Assembly: GCA_002450895.1 (NCBI GenBank)
Contig: DKAR01000059.1
Span: forward strand, 1 to 11,949
Direction of reading: 5' to 3'
Source of the DNA: Proteobacteria bacterium UBA6921
GTDB taxonomy: Bacteria > Pseudomonadota > Gammaproteobacteria > SG8-11
Length of the DNA stretch: 11,949 nt
The notes below the pieces were generated by a model. That model was not told the DNA's origin, searched no databases, and was given only the letters and a program-made list of their open reading frames with translations. Shown piece after piece: positions 5,063 through 11,949 of the stretch. How positions within the stretch are numbered: position 1 is the first letter of the stretch; the number at the start of each line of letters is the position of its first letter. Made by a program: the position numbers and the translations under genes.

Positions 5063-6811
5063 ATGAGTTTAACGCGTCGCGAATTCCTGAGTCTCTTGGC
5101 TGCAGCCGGGACCGCCAGCGTTGGATTGCCCCGCATGGCAAACGGCGCGGTGCGGCCCGACAGCCTGTATGACATTCCGCCCTTCGGAAACGTCTCGCTA
5201 CTCCACATCACCGACTGCCACGCCCAGCTGACTCCAACGTATTTCCGTGAGCCCTCCATCAACATCGGCCTGGGCGAAGCCGCCGGACGTCCGCCCCATA
5301 TCGTAGGTGATGCATTTCTCAAATATTTTCGCTATGCACCAAAAGGTCGCGAAGCCTACGCATTCACTTACCTGAATTTCGAAACGGCGGCGCGCAAATA
5401 CGGCAAGGTGGGCGGTTTCGCGCACCTCGCGACGCTGGTTAAACAACTGCGGGACAGCCGCCCGGGGCGAACACTCCTGCTTGATGGCGGCGACACCTGG
5501 CAAGGGTCAGCAACAGCGCTTTGGACAAACGGCCAGGACATGATCGATGCCACGAAGTTGTTGGGTGTCGACGTCATGACCGGACATTGGGAATTCACCT
5601 ACGGGGCGGACCGTGTAAAACAGGTGGTCGAAAACGACTTGGCGGGCAAGATGGATTTTGTCGCACAAAATGTCTCTGACAATGCCTTTGGTGATCTCAT
5701 CTTCAAGCCCTATGTCATTCGCGAGATCAACAACGTTCCGGTCGCAATCATCGGACAGGCATTTCCATACACGCCCATTGCGAATCCGCGCCACCTGATC
5801 CCGGACTGGACGTTCGGAATTCAGGAAGAACAGCTGCAGCGGCTCGTGGAAGAGGCGCGCGAAAAAGGTGCGCAAGTGGTCGTGCTGCTGTCGCACGGCG
5901 GAATGGATGCGGACTTCAAATTGGCAGGACGCGTGACCGGAATCGACATCATCCTCGGCGGCCACACGCACGATGCGCTGCCAGAACCGCATGTGGTCGA
6001 AAATCGCAGCGGCAAGACCTGGGTCATACATTCCGGTTGTAACGGAAAATTCCTGTCGCTGGTGGATTTGGATGTTCGAAACGGCCGAATCGAGGATATT
6101 CGTTATCGTTTGCTGCCGATATTCTCAAACCTGCTCCCGGCGGATCCGGCCATGGCGGCGCATATTCAAAAGGTTCGTGCTCCGTTCCTGAAACGGCTGA
6201 ATGAAAAGCTCGCAGTCACCGAGTCGACCCTGTATCGCCGCGGCAATTTTTCCGGAACGTTCGATCAACTTATCGTTGATGCACTGCGCGCCGTGAAGGG
6301 AACGGATATTTCTTTCTCGCCCGGTTTTCGGTGGGGAACGTCATTGCTTCCCGGAGACATCATCACCATGGAGCGGCTAATGGATCAAACGGCCATCACG
6401 TATCCAACCGTGCTCACAATTGAACGAAAGGGTTCAGAAATAAAAGAGATCCTCGAGGACGTCGCCGACAATCTCTTCAACAAGGATGCCTACCTCCAGC
6501 AAGGCGGAGACATGGTTCGCGTCGGCGGCATGCGCTACGCCATTTCGCCGGACGAACCGATGGGCCGCCGGATCGGCCACATGGAAACGGTAGATGGAAG
6601 AACGATCGAGGCCGGCAAAACGTATAAAATCGCGACCTGGGGATCAGTTCAGCCGCATGAACCGGGCGTACCCGTCTGGGATGTGGTTGCGGAGTACTTG
6701 CGCGGCCGGCGCAGCGTGGTGATGTCGCACGCGGACCTGCCCAAAATCAGCGGCTTGGAAGACAACCCGGGGATAGCAAGTCGCGCCAGCTCTGCGGTTG
6801 GCACAAGTTAA
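5063..6811 (+). CDS. soxB: Thiosulfohydrolase SoxB, first tandem copy
   Basis: SoxB is a periplasmic dimanganese hydrolase that releases sulfate from sulfur substrate bound to SoxYZ. This copy has 582 residues. The N terminus is a Tat signal (TRREFL, a hydrophobic stretch, then ANGA near 26-29). The metallophosphatase core follows: TDCHAQL with Asp51 and His53, the near-invariant FREPSINIG, LDGGDTWQGS with Asp144, HWEFTYG with His175, LLSHGG with His278 and GGHTHD with His301 and His303. The C-terminal domain has RRGNFSGT, FSPGFRWG and YLQQGGDMVR. The HWEF form, where 5'-nucleotidases have GNHE, and the DTWQGS motif separate SoxB from those relatives. The ATG at 5063 follows GAGGAG with good spacing; an upstream in-frame TTG at 5042 would add 7 residues before the Tat signal. 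All expected catalytic residues are present. It differs from the second copy mainly at residues 83-115 and in a longer C-terminal tail. Confidence 0.95.
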   Translation: MSLTRREFLSLLAAAGTASVGLPRMANGAVRPDSLYDIPPFGNVSLLHITDCHAQLTPTYFREPSINIGLGEAAGRPPHIVGDAFLKYFRYAPKGREAYAFTYLNFETAARKYGKVGGFAHLATLVKQLRDSRPGRTLLLDGGDTWQGSATALWTNGQDMIDATKLLGVDVMTGHWEFTYGADRVKQVVENDLAGKMDFVAQNVSDNAFGDLIFKPYVIREINNVPVAIIGQAFPYTPIANPRHLIPDWTFGIQEEQLQRLVEEAREKGAQVVVLLSHGGMDADFKLAGRVTGIDIILGGHTHDALPEPHVVENRSGKTWVIHSGCNGKFLSLVDLDVRNGRIEDIRYRLLPIFSNLLPADPAMAAHIQKVRAPFLKRLNEKLAVTESTLYRRGNFSGTFDQLIVDALRAVKGTDISFSPGFRWGTSLLPGDIITMERLMDQTAITYPTVLTIERKGSEIKEILEDVADNLFNKDAYLQQGGDMVRVGGMRYAISPDEPMGRRIGHMETVDGRTIEAGKTYKIATWGSVQPHEPGVPVWDVVAEYLRGRRSVVMSHADLPKISGLEDNPGIASRASSAVGTS

Positions 6812-6854
6812 GGTACACGGGTATCCGACCGATACAGGTTTGCGGTTGGTGACC

Positions 6855-6867
6855 AGCGCAGTGCGCT
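6855..6867. repeat. 13-bp odd palindrome between the two soxB genes
   Basis: AGCGCA and TGCGCT flank a single central G. The loop is too short for a hairpin, so a protein site or chance are the options. The rest of the 158-bp spacer (6812-6969) shows no clear promoter or terminator. Confidence 0.35.
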
Positions 6868-6969
6868 TCGAGAAGTCCTGTTCGCCTATCAATTTGACGC
6901 TGCATGTGCCGGAAATGCCCAAGGCGCGGGCAGAGTGTGTGTGAATGATGTTAACAACGGCTGAGATCG

Positions 6970-8694
6970 ATGAGTTTATCGCGTCGTGACTTCCTGAAGA
7001 TGCTGGCGGCAGCGGGTGCGATGGGCACACTGCGCCCGGAAACTGCACTGAGCGCGGAGAACGCATCGAAGTACTACGAAATCGAACCGTTCGGTAACCT
7101 CACCCTGATGCATTTCACCGACTGCCACGCGCAGTTGACCCCGACTTATTTCCGCGAACCTTCCATCAACATTGGCATTGGCGAGGCCAAGGGACGTTTG
7201 CCACACATTGTGGGTCTGCCGCTGGTGAAGTATCTCGGACAAAAAGAACGTAGCATGTACGCGCATGCGTTCTCGCATCTGAGTTTTTCCGAATTGGCGA
7301 AAGTGTATGGCCATGTCGGCGGATTCGCCCATATGGCGACCGTCATCAACCACATTCGCTCCAGTCGTCCCGGCCGAACCCTGCTGATGGATGGCGGAGA
7401 CACCTGGCAGGGATCAGCGACGTCGTTGTGGACGAAGGGCCAGGACATGATCGACGCCTGCAAACTGCTCGGTGTCGAAGTCATGACCGCTCACTGGGAA
7501 TTCACCTACGGCGCGGATCGCGTGCAACACGTGGTGAAGAACGACTACGAAGGGAACATTGACTTCGTTTGCCAGAATGTCGCCGACAACGCGTTTGGCG
7601 ATTTGATTTTCAAGCCGTACGTCATTCGCGAGATCAACAAGATCCCGGTAGCCATTATCGGCCAGGCGTTTCCCTACACTCCGGTTTCGAATCCCGGGTA
7701 CCTTGTTCCTGATTGGACGTTCGGGATCCAGGAAGACCGCCTGCAGCAAATGGTCAATGAATGCCGCGAGAAGGGCGCGCAAATCGTTGCGCTGCTTTCG
7801 CACGGCGGTATGGACGCAGACTTCAAGCTGGCCACGCGAATTTCCGGACTGGACATCATCATGGGCGGTCACACGCATGACGCGCTCCCGGACCCGCACC
7901 TGGTCGACAATCCCAGCGGCAAGACACTCGTGTTGGCTTCCGGATGCAACGGGAAGTTTCTTTCTGTGCTCGATCTCGATGTGCGCGACGGGAAGATCGC
8001 CGACTTTCAGTACAAGCTTGTGCCTATATTTGCGAATCTCGTACCGGCAGACAAGAAAATGGCCGCGCACATCGAAGCGGTGCGCAAGCCGTACGCAAAG
8101 CAGCTGGGTGAAAAACTCGCAGTAACAAAAGAACTACTGTATCGCCGCGGCAATTTCAACGGCACCTCGGATCAGATGATCGTTGAAGCACTCAAGGAAG
8201 TGAAGGGTACAGATTTCGGATTCTCGCCCGGATTTCGCTGGGGTCCGACGTTACTTCCCGGTGAAGCGATCACCATGGAACATCTAATGAGCCTGACGGC
8301 CATCACCTATCCGACCGTCGTCATTCTGGAACGAACCGGCGAAGAGATTCGCACGATGCTCGAAGACATCGCCGACAACCTATTCAATCCGGATCCGTAT
8401 CTGCAACAAGGCGGCGACATGGTACGCACTGGCGGTCTGCGCTATGTCATCGACCCCAATGAACCGATGGGCAAACGCATCAAGGTCATGGAAACCATGG
8501 AAGGCGTTGCGCTGAATGCTTCCAAGAAATACAAGATCGCGTCCTGGGCCAGTACACAGCCGCAAGAAGGCGGGCGTGCGATCTGGGATGTGGTTGCCGA
8601 ATACCTGAGACACCATAAAACGATTCACATCAAATTGCCGAACACGCCAAAGGTGTTGAACGTCGACGGTAATCCGGGTCTTGATCTCGGCTAG
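6970..8694 (+). CDS. soxB: Thiosulfohydrolase SoxB, second tandem copy
   Basis: A 574-residue SoxB paralogue downstream of the first copy in the same direction. It opens with the consensus Tat motif SRRDFLK, a hydrophobic run, and ALSA near residues 26-29. The catalytic set is complete and at identical residue numbers: Asp51, His53, Asp144, His175, His278, His301, His303. The same FREPSINIG, DGGDTWQGS, RRGNF and YLQQGGDMVR motifs are present. A hand count gives 356 identities over 510 ungapped positions (residues 37-546), about 70%. RRGNFNGT here matches other SoxB proteins as I remember them, where the first copy has RRGNFSGT. The ATG at 6970 has only a weak ribosome site. Expression may be by readthrough from the first copy or from an unseen promoter in the 158-bp spacer. 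It ends 4 nt before the recG stop on the other strand. Confidence 0.95.
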   Translation: MSLSRRDFLKMLAAAGAMGTLRPETALSAENASKYYEIEPFGNLTLMHFTDCHAQLTPTYFREPSINIGIGEAKGRLPHIVGLPLVKYLGQKERSMYAHAFSHLSFSELAKVYGHVGGFAHMATVINHIRSSRPGRTLLMDGGDTWQGSATSLWTKGQDMIDACKLLGVEVMTAHWEFTYGADRVQHVVKNDYEGNIDFVCQNVADNAFGDLIFKPYVIREINKIPVAIIGQAFPYTPVSNPGYLVPDWTFGIQEDRLQQMVNECREKGAQIVALLSHGGMDADFKLATRISGLDIIMGGHTHDALPDPHLVDNPSGKTLVLASGCNGKFLSVLDLDVRDGKIADFQYKLVPIFANLVPADKKMAAHIEAVRKPYAKQLGEKLAVTKELLYRRGNFNGTSDQMIVEALKEVKGTDFGFSPGFRWGPTLLPGEAITMEHLMSLTAITYPTVVILERTGEEIRTMLEDIADNLFNPDPYLQQGGDMVRTGGLRYVIDPNEPMGKRIKVMETMEGVALNASKKYKIASWASTQPQEGGRAIWDVVAEYLRHHKTIHIKLPNTPKVLNVDGNPGLDLG

Positions 8695-8702
8695 AGCTCT
8701 AG
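8691..8702. repeat. 12-bp perfect palindrome containing both convergent stop codons
   Basis: CTAGAGCTCTAG is a perfect palindrome. Its TAG at 8692-8694 ends soxB on the plus strand. The mirror-image TAG (8701-8699) ends recG on the minus strand. No T-tract flanks it and a hairpin would have almost no loop, so it is not a standard terminator. Confidence 0.6.
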
Positions 8703-10795
8703 ACTTTTCCGTATTCAATTGCGTGACCGATCCACCGCTCGATCAGTGGTGCGACCAATTGTGAATTTTCATTCAGTACACGCTCTGCCGCATTGGCAAC
8801 ATTGGGCAGCATCCATTGATCGCGCCCCAGTTCCGCAATGCGGAGCTGGGTCAGGCCGGTCTGACGCGTGCCGAGCACTTCACCGGGTCCACGCAATTCA
8901 AGATCCCGGCGCGCGATTTCGAAGCCGTCGTTGGTTTCGCGCAATGCCGCGAGTCGGGAACGCGCCAGCGCCGACAGTGGCGCGTGATACATCAGCACGC
9001 AGACACTGGCTGCGGCGCCCCGACCGACACGACCGCGGAGCTGATGCAGTTGCGCCAACCCCAGCCGCTCGGCGTTTTCGATGACGATCAGGCTGGCATT
9101 CGGAACATCGACCCCGACCTCGATGACGGTGGTCGCGACGAGCACATCGCGTTCGCCTGACTTGAACTCCTTCATCACTGCGTCTTTGTCTGCACCCTTC
9201 ATGCGCCCGTGAACCAGCGCGATGCGCAAATCGGGCAGTGCTTCCTGCAACTGCGCGGCCGTGTCGACCGCAGCGCGACATTGCAGTGCTTCAGATTCCT
9301 CAATGAGCGTGCACACCCAATACACCTGCCGCCCATCCTTACACGCCGAGCGGATGCGCTGCACGACCTGATCGCGGCGCGAGTCGGACACAACGACGGT
9401 CTCAATCGGTGTACGGCCCGGCGGGAGTTCGTCAATGATGGAACAATCCAGATCGGCGTAGACCGACATCGCCAGGGTCCGCGGAATCGGCGTGGCGGTC
9501 ATGATGAGTTGATGGGGAGATTCTCCGTCACGCTGCCCTTTTTGCCGCAGCGCCAAACGCTGATGGACTCCGAAACGATGCTGCTCGTCGATGATGACGA
9601 GCGCGAGTTCCGAGAACACGACGTCTTCCTGAAACAGCGCGTGCGTTCCAACAACAATCCGCGCGTCGCCGCTGGCGATGCGTTGCAGCGCACGCTGACG
9701 CTCCGTCGATTTTTGTCGGCCTGAAAGCCATTCCGGCACGATTCCAAACGGCGCAAGCCAGCGTTCGAAATTTCGAAGATGCTGCTCAGCCAGAATTTCC
9801 GTTGGTGCCATCACGGCGGCCTGACACCCCGCCTCGACGGCCTGCAACGCGGCATGAACTGCAACGAGCGTCTTGCCTGATCCGACATCGCCCTGAACCA
9901 GCCGTTGCATCGGATGATTCTTTGAAAGATCCGCGGCGATTTCCTCCATCACACGCTGCTGCGCACGCGTCGGCGTGAATGGCAATGCTTTCAGGAAGGG
10001 TGCAGTCAACTCTCCTGTTGCCGTCAACGCGCGCGAGCTCAGCTGTTGTGCCGTTGCACGCAAGCGCCGTAGTGACAGCTGCTGGGCGAGAAGTTCTTCA
10101 AACGCGAGGCGTACCTGAGACGGATGACGTTTGGATTCAAGCAGCGACACGTCAGCATCCGGTGGCGGACGGTGCACGAACTGGATGGTCTCCCCCAGGG
10201 AAGGAAACTGCTGTGACTTCACGACATCGACCGGTAACAGATCGGAAATGGTGGAATGGTTCTTCTGCCACCAGTCCAGCGCCTGCTGGCTCAATCGGCG
10301 CAGCTGATACTGCGAGATTCCCTCGGTCAGCGGATAGATGGGTGTCAGATGGTCGGCGTGCTGATAGTCATCGTCGTCGGTGACGATCCGATACTCCGGA
10401 TGAATCATTTCCGGCATACCCTGATTGGTCCGAACGTCTCCAAAACAACGGACGCGTGCTCCGCGCGCGAGCTGTTCTTTCTGCCGCGCATTGAAATGAT
10501 AAAAACGCAGCGTCATCGAGCCCGTGCCATCGGAAATTCGGGACAAGAGCATCGCGCGTCGCGCGAACTTTATCTCGGTGAGCAACACCTCGCCCTGGAC
10601 GACGGCGCTGTCTCCGGCGCGCAGTGCGCCGATCGGAACGGATCGCGTGCGATCCTGATAACGTGCGGGAAGATGAAACAGCAAATCCGGAATCGTGGTG
10701 ATACCCAGCCGCGCCAGGCGCTCGGCCACTTGCGGACCGACACCCTTCAGTTCGCGAATCGAAGGCGGGTGACTACCGGCCCGCGAGGGATTCAT
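8699..10795 (-). CDS. recG: ATP-dependent DNA helicase RecG
   Basis: A 698-residue helicase that remodels stalled replication forks and branch-migrates Holliday junctions. In order: an N-terminal helix-hairpin-like IRELKGVGPQVAERLARLG, the OB-fold wedge domain around residues 60-140 with FYHFNARQKEQL, Walker A GDVGSGKT (302-309), the DEQHRFG box (403-409), TATPIPRT (433-440), HGRM, TTVIEVGVDVPNA, the QLRGRVGRG motif and the RecG-specific GPGEVLGTRQTG near 636-647. Length fits the family (693 in E. coli). The ATG overlaps the ridA stop as ATGA and has no clear Shine-Dalgarno sequence, so coupled translation is likely. The spoT-ridA-recG order resembles the spoT-trmH-recG region of E. coli, with ridA where trmH is. 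It converges on the second soxB. Confidence 0.97.
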   Translation of the reverse strand: MNPSRAGSHPPSIRELKGVGPQVAERLARLGITTIPDLLFHLPARYQDRTRSVPIGALRAGDSAVVQGEVLLTEIKFARRAMLLSRISDGTGSMTLRFYHFNARQKEQLARGARVRCFGDVRTNQGMPEMIHPEYRIVTDDDDYQHADHLTPIYPLTEGISQYQLRRLSQQALDWWQKNHSTISDLLPVDVVKSQQFPSLGETIQFVHRPPPDADVSLLESKRHPSQVRLAFEELLAQQLSLRRLRATAQQLSSRALTATGELTAPFLKALPFTPTRAQQRVMEEIAADLSKNHPMQRLVQGDVGSGKTLVAVHAALQAVEAGCQAAVMAPTEILAEQHLRNFERWLAPFGIVPEWLSGRQKSTERQRALQRIASGDARIVVGTHALFQEDVVFSELALVIIDEQHRFGVHQRLALRQKGQRDGESPHQLIMTATPIPRTLAMSVYADLDCSIIDELPPGRTPIETVVVSDSRRDQVVQRIRSACKDGRQVYWVCTLIEESEALQCRAAVDTAAQLQEALPDLRIALVHGRMKGADKDAVMKEFKSGERDVLVATTVIEVGVDVPNASLIVIENAERLGLAQLHQLRGRVGRGAAASVCVLMYHAPLSALARSRLAALRETNDGFEIARRDLELRGPGEVLGTRQTGLTQLRIAELGRDQWMLPNVANAAERVLNENSQLVAPLIERWIGHAIEYGKV

Positions 10796-11178
10796 TTTGC
10801 GAGATGCAGAATGCCGTCGATTTCAACGCGCGCACCGCGGGGCAGCGCTGCAACACCGATTGCGGCGCGTGCCGGAAACGGCTGTTTGAAATACTGACCC
10901 ATGACTTCATTGACGGTGGGAAAATCTTTGAGATCCGTAAGGAAGACATTGATCTTGACCGCATCCTGAAGCGTTCCGCCCGCAGCGCTACAGACTGCAG
11001 AAAGATTTTCGAACACTTGCCGGATCTGGGCGCCAATTTCGTCGGACACCATTTCCATGGTCGCGGGTACCAACGGAATTTGGCCCGAAAGGTATACCGT
11101 GTTATCGACCTTTACCGCTTGCGAATAGGTTCCGATCGCCTTCGGTGCTTTGTCAGTATGAATAATCTCGCGGGGCAT
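10792..11178 (-). CDS. ridA: RidA-family 2-iminobutanoate/2-iminopropanoate deaminase
   Basis: A 128-residue member of the YjgF/YER057c/UK114 family, small cytoplasmic trimers that hydrolyse reactive enamine/imine products of PLP enzymes such as threonine dehydratase. Family marks are APKAIGTYSQAV (11-22), VYLSGQIPLVP (28-38), VKINVFLTDLKDF (74-86) and FPARAAIGVAALPRGARVEI (101-120). Arg104 is the expected substrate-carboxylate-binding arginine, with Tyr18 and Glu119 as other conserved positions. It has a good ribosome site, AGGAG six bases before the ATG. The gene lies 87 nt after spoT and overlaps recG by 4 nt. The archetypal RidA residues are present, so the deaminase call is reasonable, though substrate range is not provable here. 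Confidence 0.95.
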   Translation of the reverse strand: MPREIIHTDKAPKAIGTYSQAVKVDNTVYLSGQIPLVPATMEMVSDEIGAQIRQVFENLSAVCSAAGGTLQDAVKINVFLTDLKDFPTVNEVMGQYFKQPFPARAAIGVAALPRGARVEIDGILHLAK

Positions 11179-11199
11179 GGGGGTCTCCTGAAAGGCCCG

Positions 11200-11228
11200 A
11201 TGTTAGTGACGTTCGTCTGATTTGGCAA
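11200..11228 (-). promoter_or_regulatory. Candidate sigma70 promoter for ridA-recG
   Basis: On the minus strand TTGCCA (11223-11228), a 17-nt spacer and TAACAT (11200-11205) lie in the 87-bp spoT-ridA spacer. The -35 matches five of six positions and the -10 four of six. The start would be about 15 nt before the ribosome site. ridA-recG could thus be transcribed separately from spoT as well as by readthrough. Confidence 0.45.
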
Positions 11229-11265
11229 AATCCACCGCGCGAGTGTCGCGTCGTTGCGCGTAGAT

Positions 11266-11949
11266 TCAGCCTTTGCCGCGGTGAATGCGCGCAACGATAT
11301 CCAGTTTCCTCAACTGACGCATGATCTTGGCGAGATGCACGCGATTTTGCACATCGAGCGTAAAGCTGATCGTGCTGTATTTACCGTCGCGCTCGGCGAT
11401 ATTGACGTAGTCGATGTTCGCGTCGAGATCCGCAATCGCCGCCGCCACGGTGGCGAGCACGCCGCGCTTGTTGAGCACTTCGAGCCGGATATCGACTTGG
11501 AAGTCGCCTTTTGCATCGGGCGCCCACTGCACATCGACCCATTTTTCCGGACGTTTGCGAAACTCGACGACGTTCTTGCACGACTCGGTATGCACGACGA
11601 TGCCACGCTCAGCCGTCAGTACGCCAAGAATCGGATCGCCGGGAATGGGTCGACAGCATTTTGCGAAACTGACAACCATGCCTTCGGTACCGGTAATCAG
11701 CAGCGGGCGTGCGGAATCTTTCTCGGATTTGAACAGCGCCGGCACGTAGCGCGTGAGAACATCCTTGATCGCGGTGCCGCGTTTGTGCGTGCGTTTCGCG
11801 GACTCTGCGGATTCTTCCTCGGCTGGCGGCGCTAATTGCTGCGCACACAGCAGCGCGACGCGATGGCCCAATGCAATGTCTTCCAGCATCGTGTCGAGAT
11901 TCGCAACGTCCATCGATTTCAGTGCCGCATCGATGCGTTCCTTCGGAAT
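11266..11949 (-). CDS. spoT: Bifunctional (p)ppGpp synthetase/hydrolase SpoT, C-terminal part (partial)
   Basis: The last 227 codons of a RelA/SpoT-family protein; the frame is open to the right edge, so the gene continues outside. The enzyme makes and degrades (p)ppGpp in the stringent response, but its hydrolase, synthetase and TGS domains lie off the window. What is visible is the regulatory C terminus: IPKERIDAALKSMDVANLDT-like helical sequence, the conserved-cysteine segment FAKCCRPIPGDPI (Cys98-Cys99 of the fragment) and a C-terminal ACT domain starting near DFQVDIRLEV and ending RIHRGKG. The insert between the helical and Cys segments is charged and low in complexity (PPAEEESAESAKRTHKRG). 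SpoT is preferred over RelA because of the sequence match to the E. coli SpoT tail and the downstream ridA-recG. Confidence 0.93.
   Translation of the reverse strand: MPKERIDAALKSMDVANLDTMLEDIALGHRVALLCAQQLAPPAEEESAESAKRTHKRGTAIKDVLTRYVPALFKSEKDSARPLLITGTEGMVVSFAKCCRPIPGDPILGVLTAERGIVVHTESCKNVVEFRKRPEKWVDVQWAPDAKGDFQVDIRLEVLNKRGVLATVAAAIADLDANIDYVNIAERDGKYSTISFTLDVQNRVHLAKIMRQLRKLDIVARIHRGKG

Noticed and set aside
6849..6944. Open frame on the plus strand in the spacer between the soxB genes, ending at TGA 6942-6944
   Set aside because: It has only GTG/TTG starts, no ribosome site and no family resemblance that I recognise; about 31 codons open in GC-rich DNA is expected by chance.
7414..8070. 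218-codon antisense frame within the second soxB
   Set aside because: It is antisense to highly conserved SoxB motifs, and a similar frame lies antisense to the first copy, as expected when the sense sequence is conserved.
5063..8694. The soxB pair as 5'-nucleotidases (UshA type)
   Set aside because: The motifs HWEFTYG, FREPSINIG, DTWQGS and YLQQGGDMVR are those of SoxB rather than UshA, and both have Tat signals.

Overview
The window looks like chromosome from a sulfur-oxidising gammaproteobacterium. Gene content and order match the E. coli-type gpmM/yibN-grxC-secB-gpsA and spoT-recG neighbourhoods, and two complete soxB genes point to thiosulfate oxidation. I cannot name a genus from sequence alone. 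Coding density is very high: the only non-coding stretches are about 280 bp (198-475), 180 bp (4882-5062), 158 bp (6812-6969) and 87 bp (11179-11265).

Layout. Positions 1-197 carry the first 65 codons of gpmI on the minus strand. Divergent from it is a tight plus-strand run that reads as one operon: an ArsR-family repressor (476-799), a membrane-anchored rhodanese (806-1228), a glutaredoxin with an unusual CYYC active site (1260-1559), a zinc-binding thioredoxin 2 (1552-1998), secB (2016-2507) and gpsA with a TTG start (2521-3525). Converging on it with a 6-nt gap is bioA (3532-4881, minus). Divergent from bioA are two tandem soxB genes (5063-6811 and 6970-8694, plus). Both are predicted Tat-exported and about 70% identical without a gap over most of their length. 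Converging on the second soxB with a 4-nt gap is a minus-strand series: spoT (3' end, entering from the right edge), ridA and recG, the last two overlapping by ATGA.

How it fits together. gpmI, secB, gpsA, bioA, recG and spoT are housekeeping genes. The unusual layer is sulfur and thiol chemistry. The ArsR regulator keeps the two cysteines, 66 residues apart, that mark persulfide-sensing SqrR/BigR-type repressors. It heads an operon of sulfur-transfer and dithiol proteins (rhodanese, glutaredoxin, thioredoxin 2). The two SoxB enzymes nearby would release sulfate from SoxY-bound sulfur in the periplasm. A link between the operon and the soxB pair is inference; no other sox gene lies in the window.

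I saw no tRNA, rRNA, CRISPR array, insertion sequence or phage gene. No convincing intrinsic terminator is visible at either convergent gene pair.
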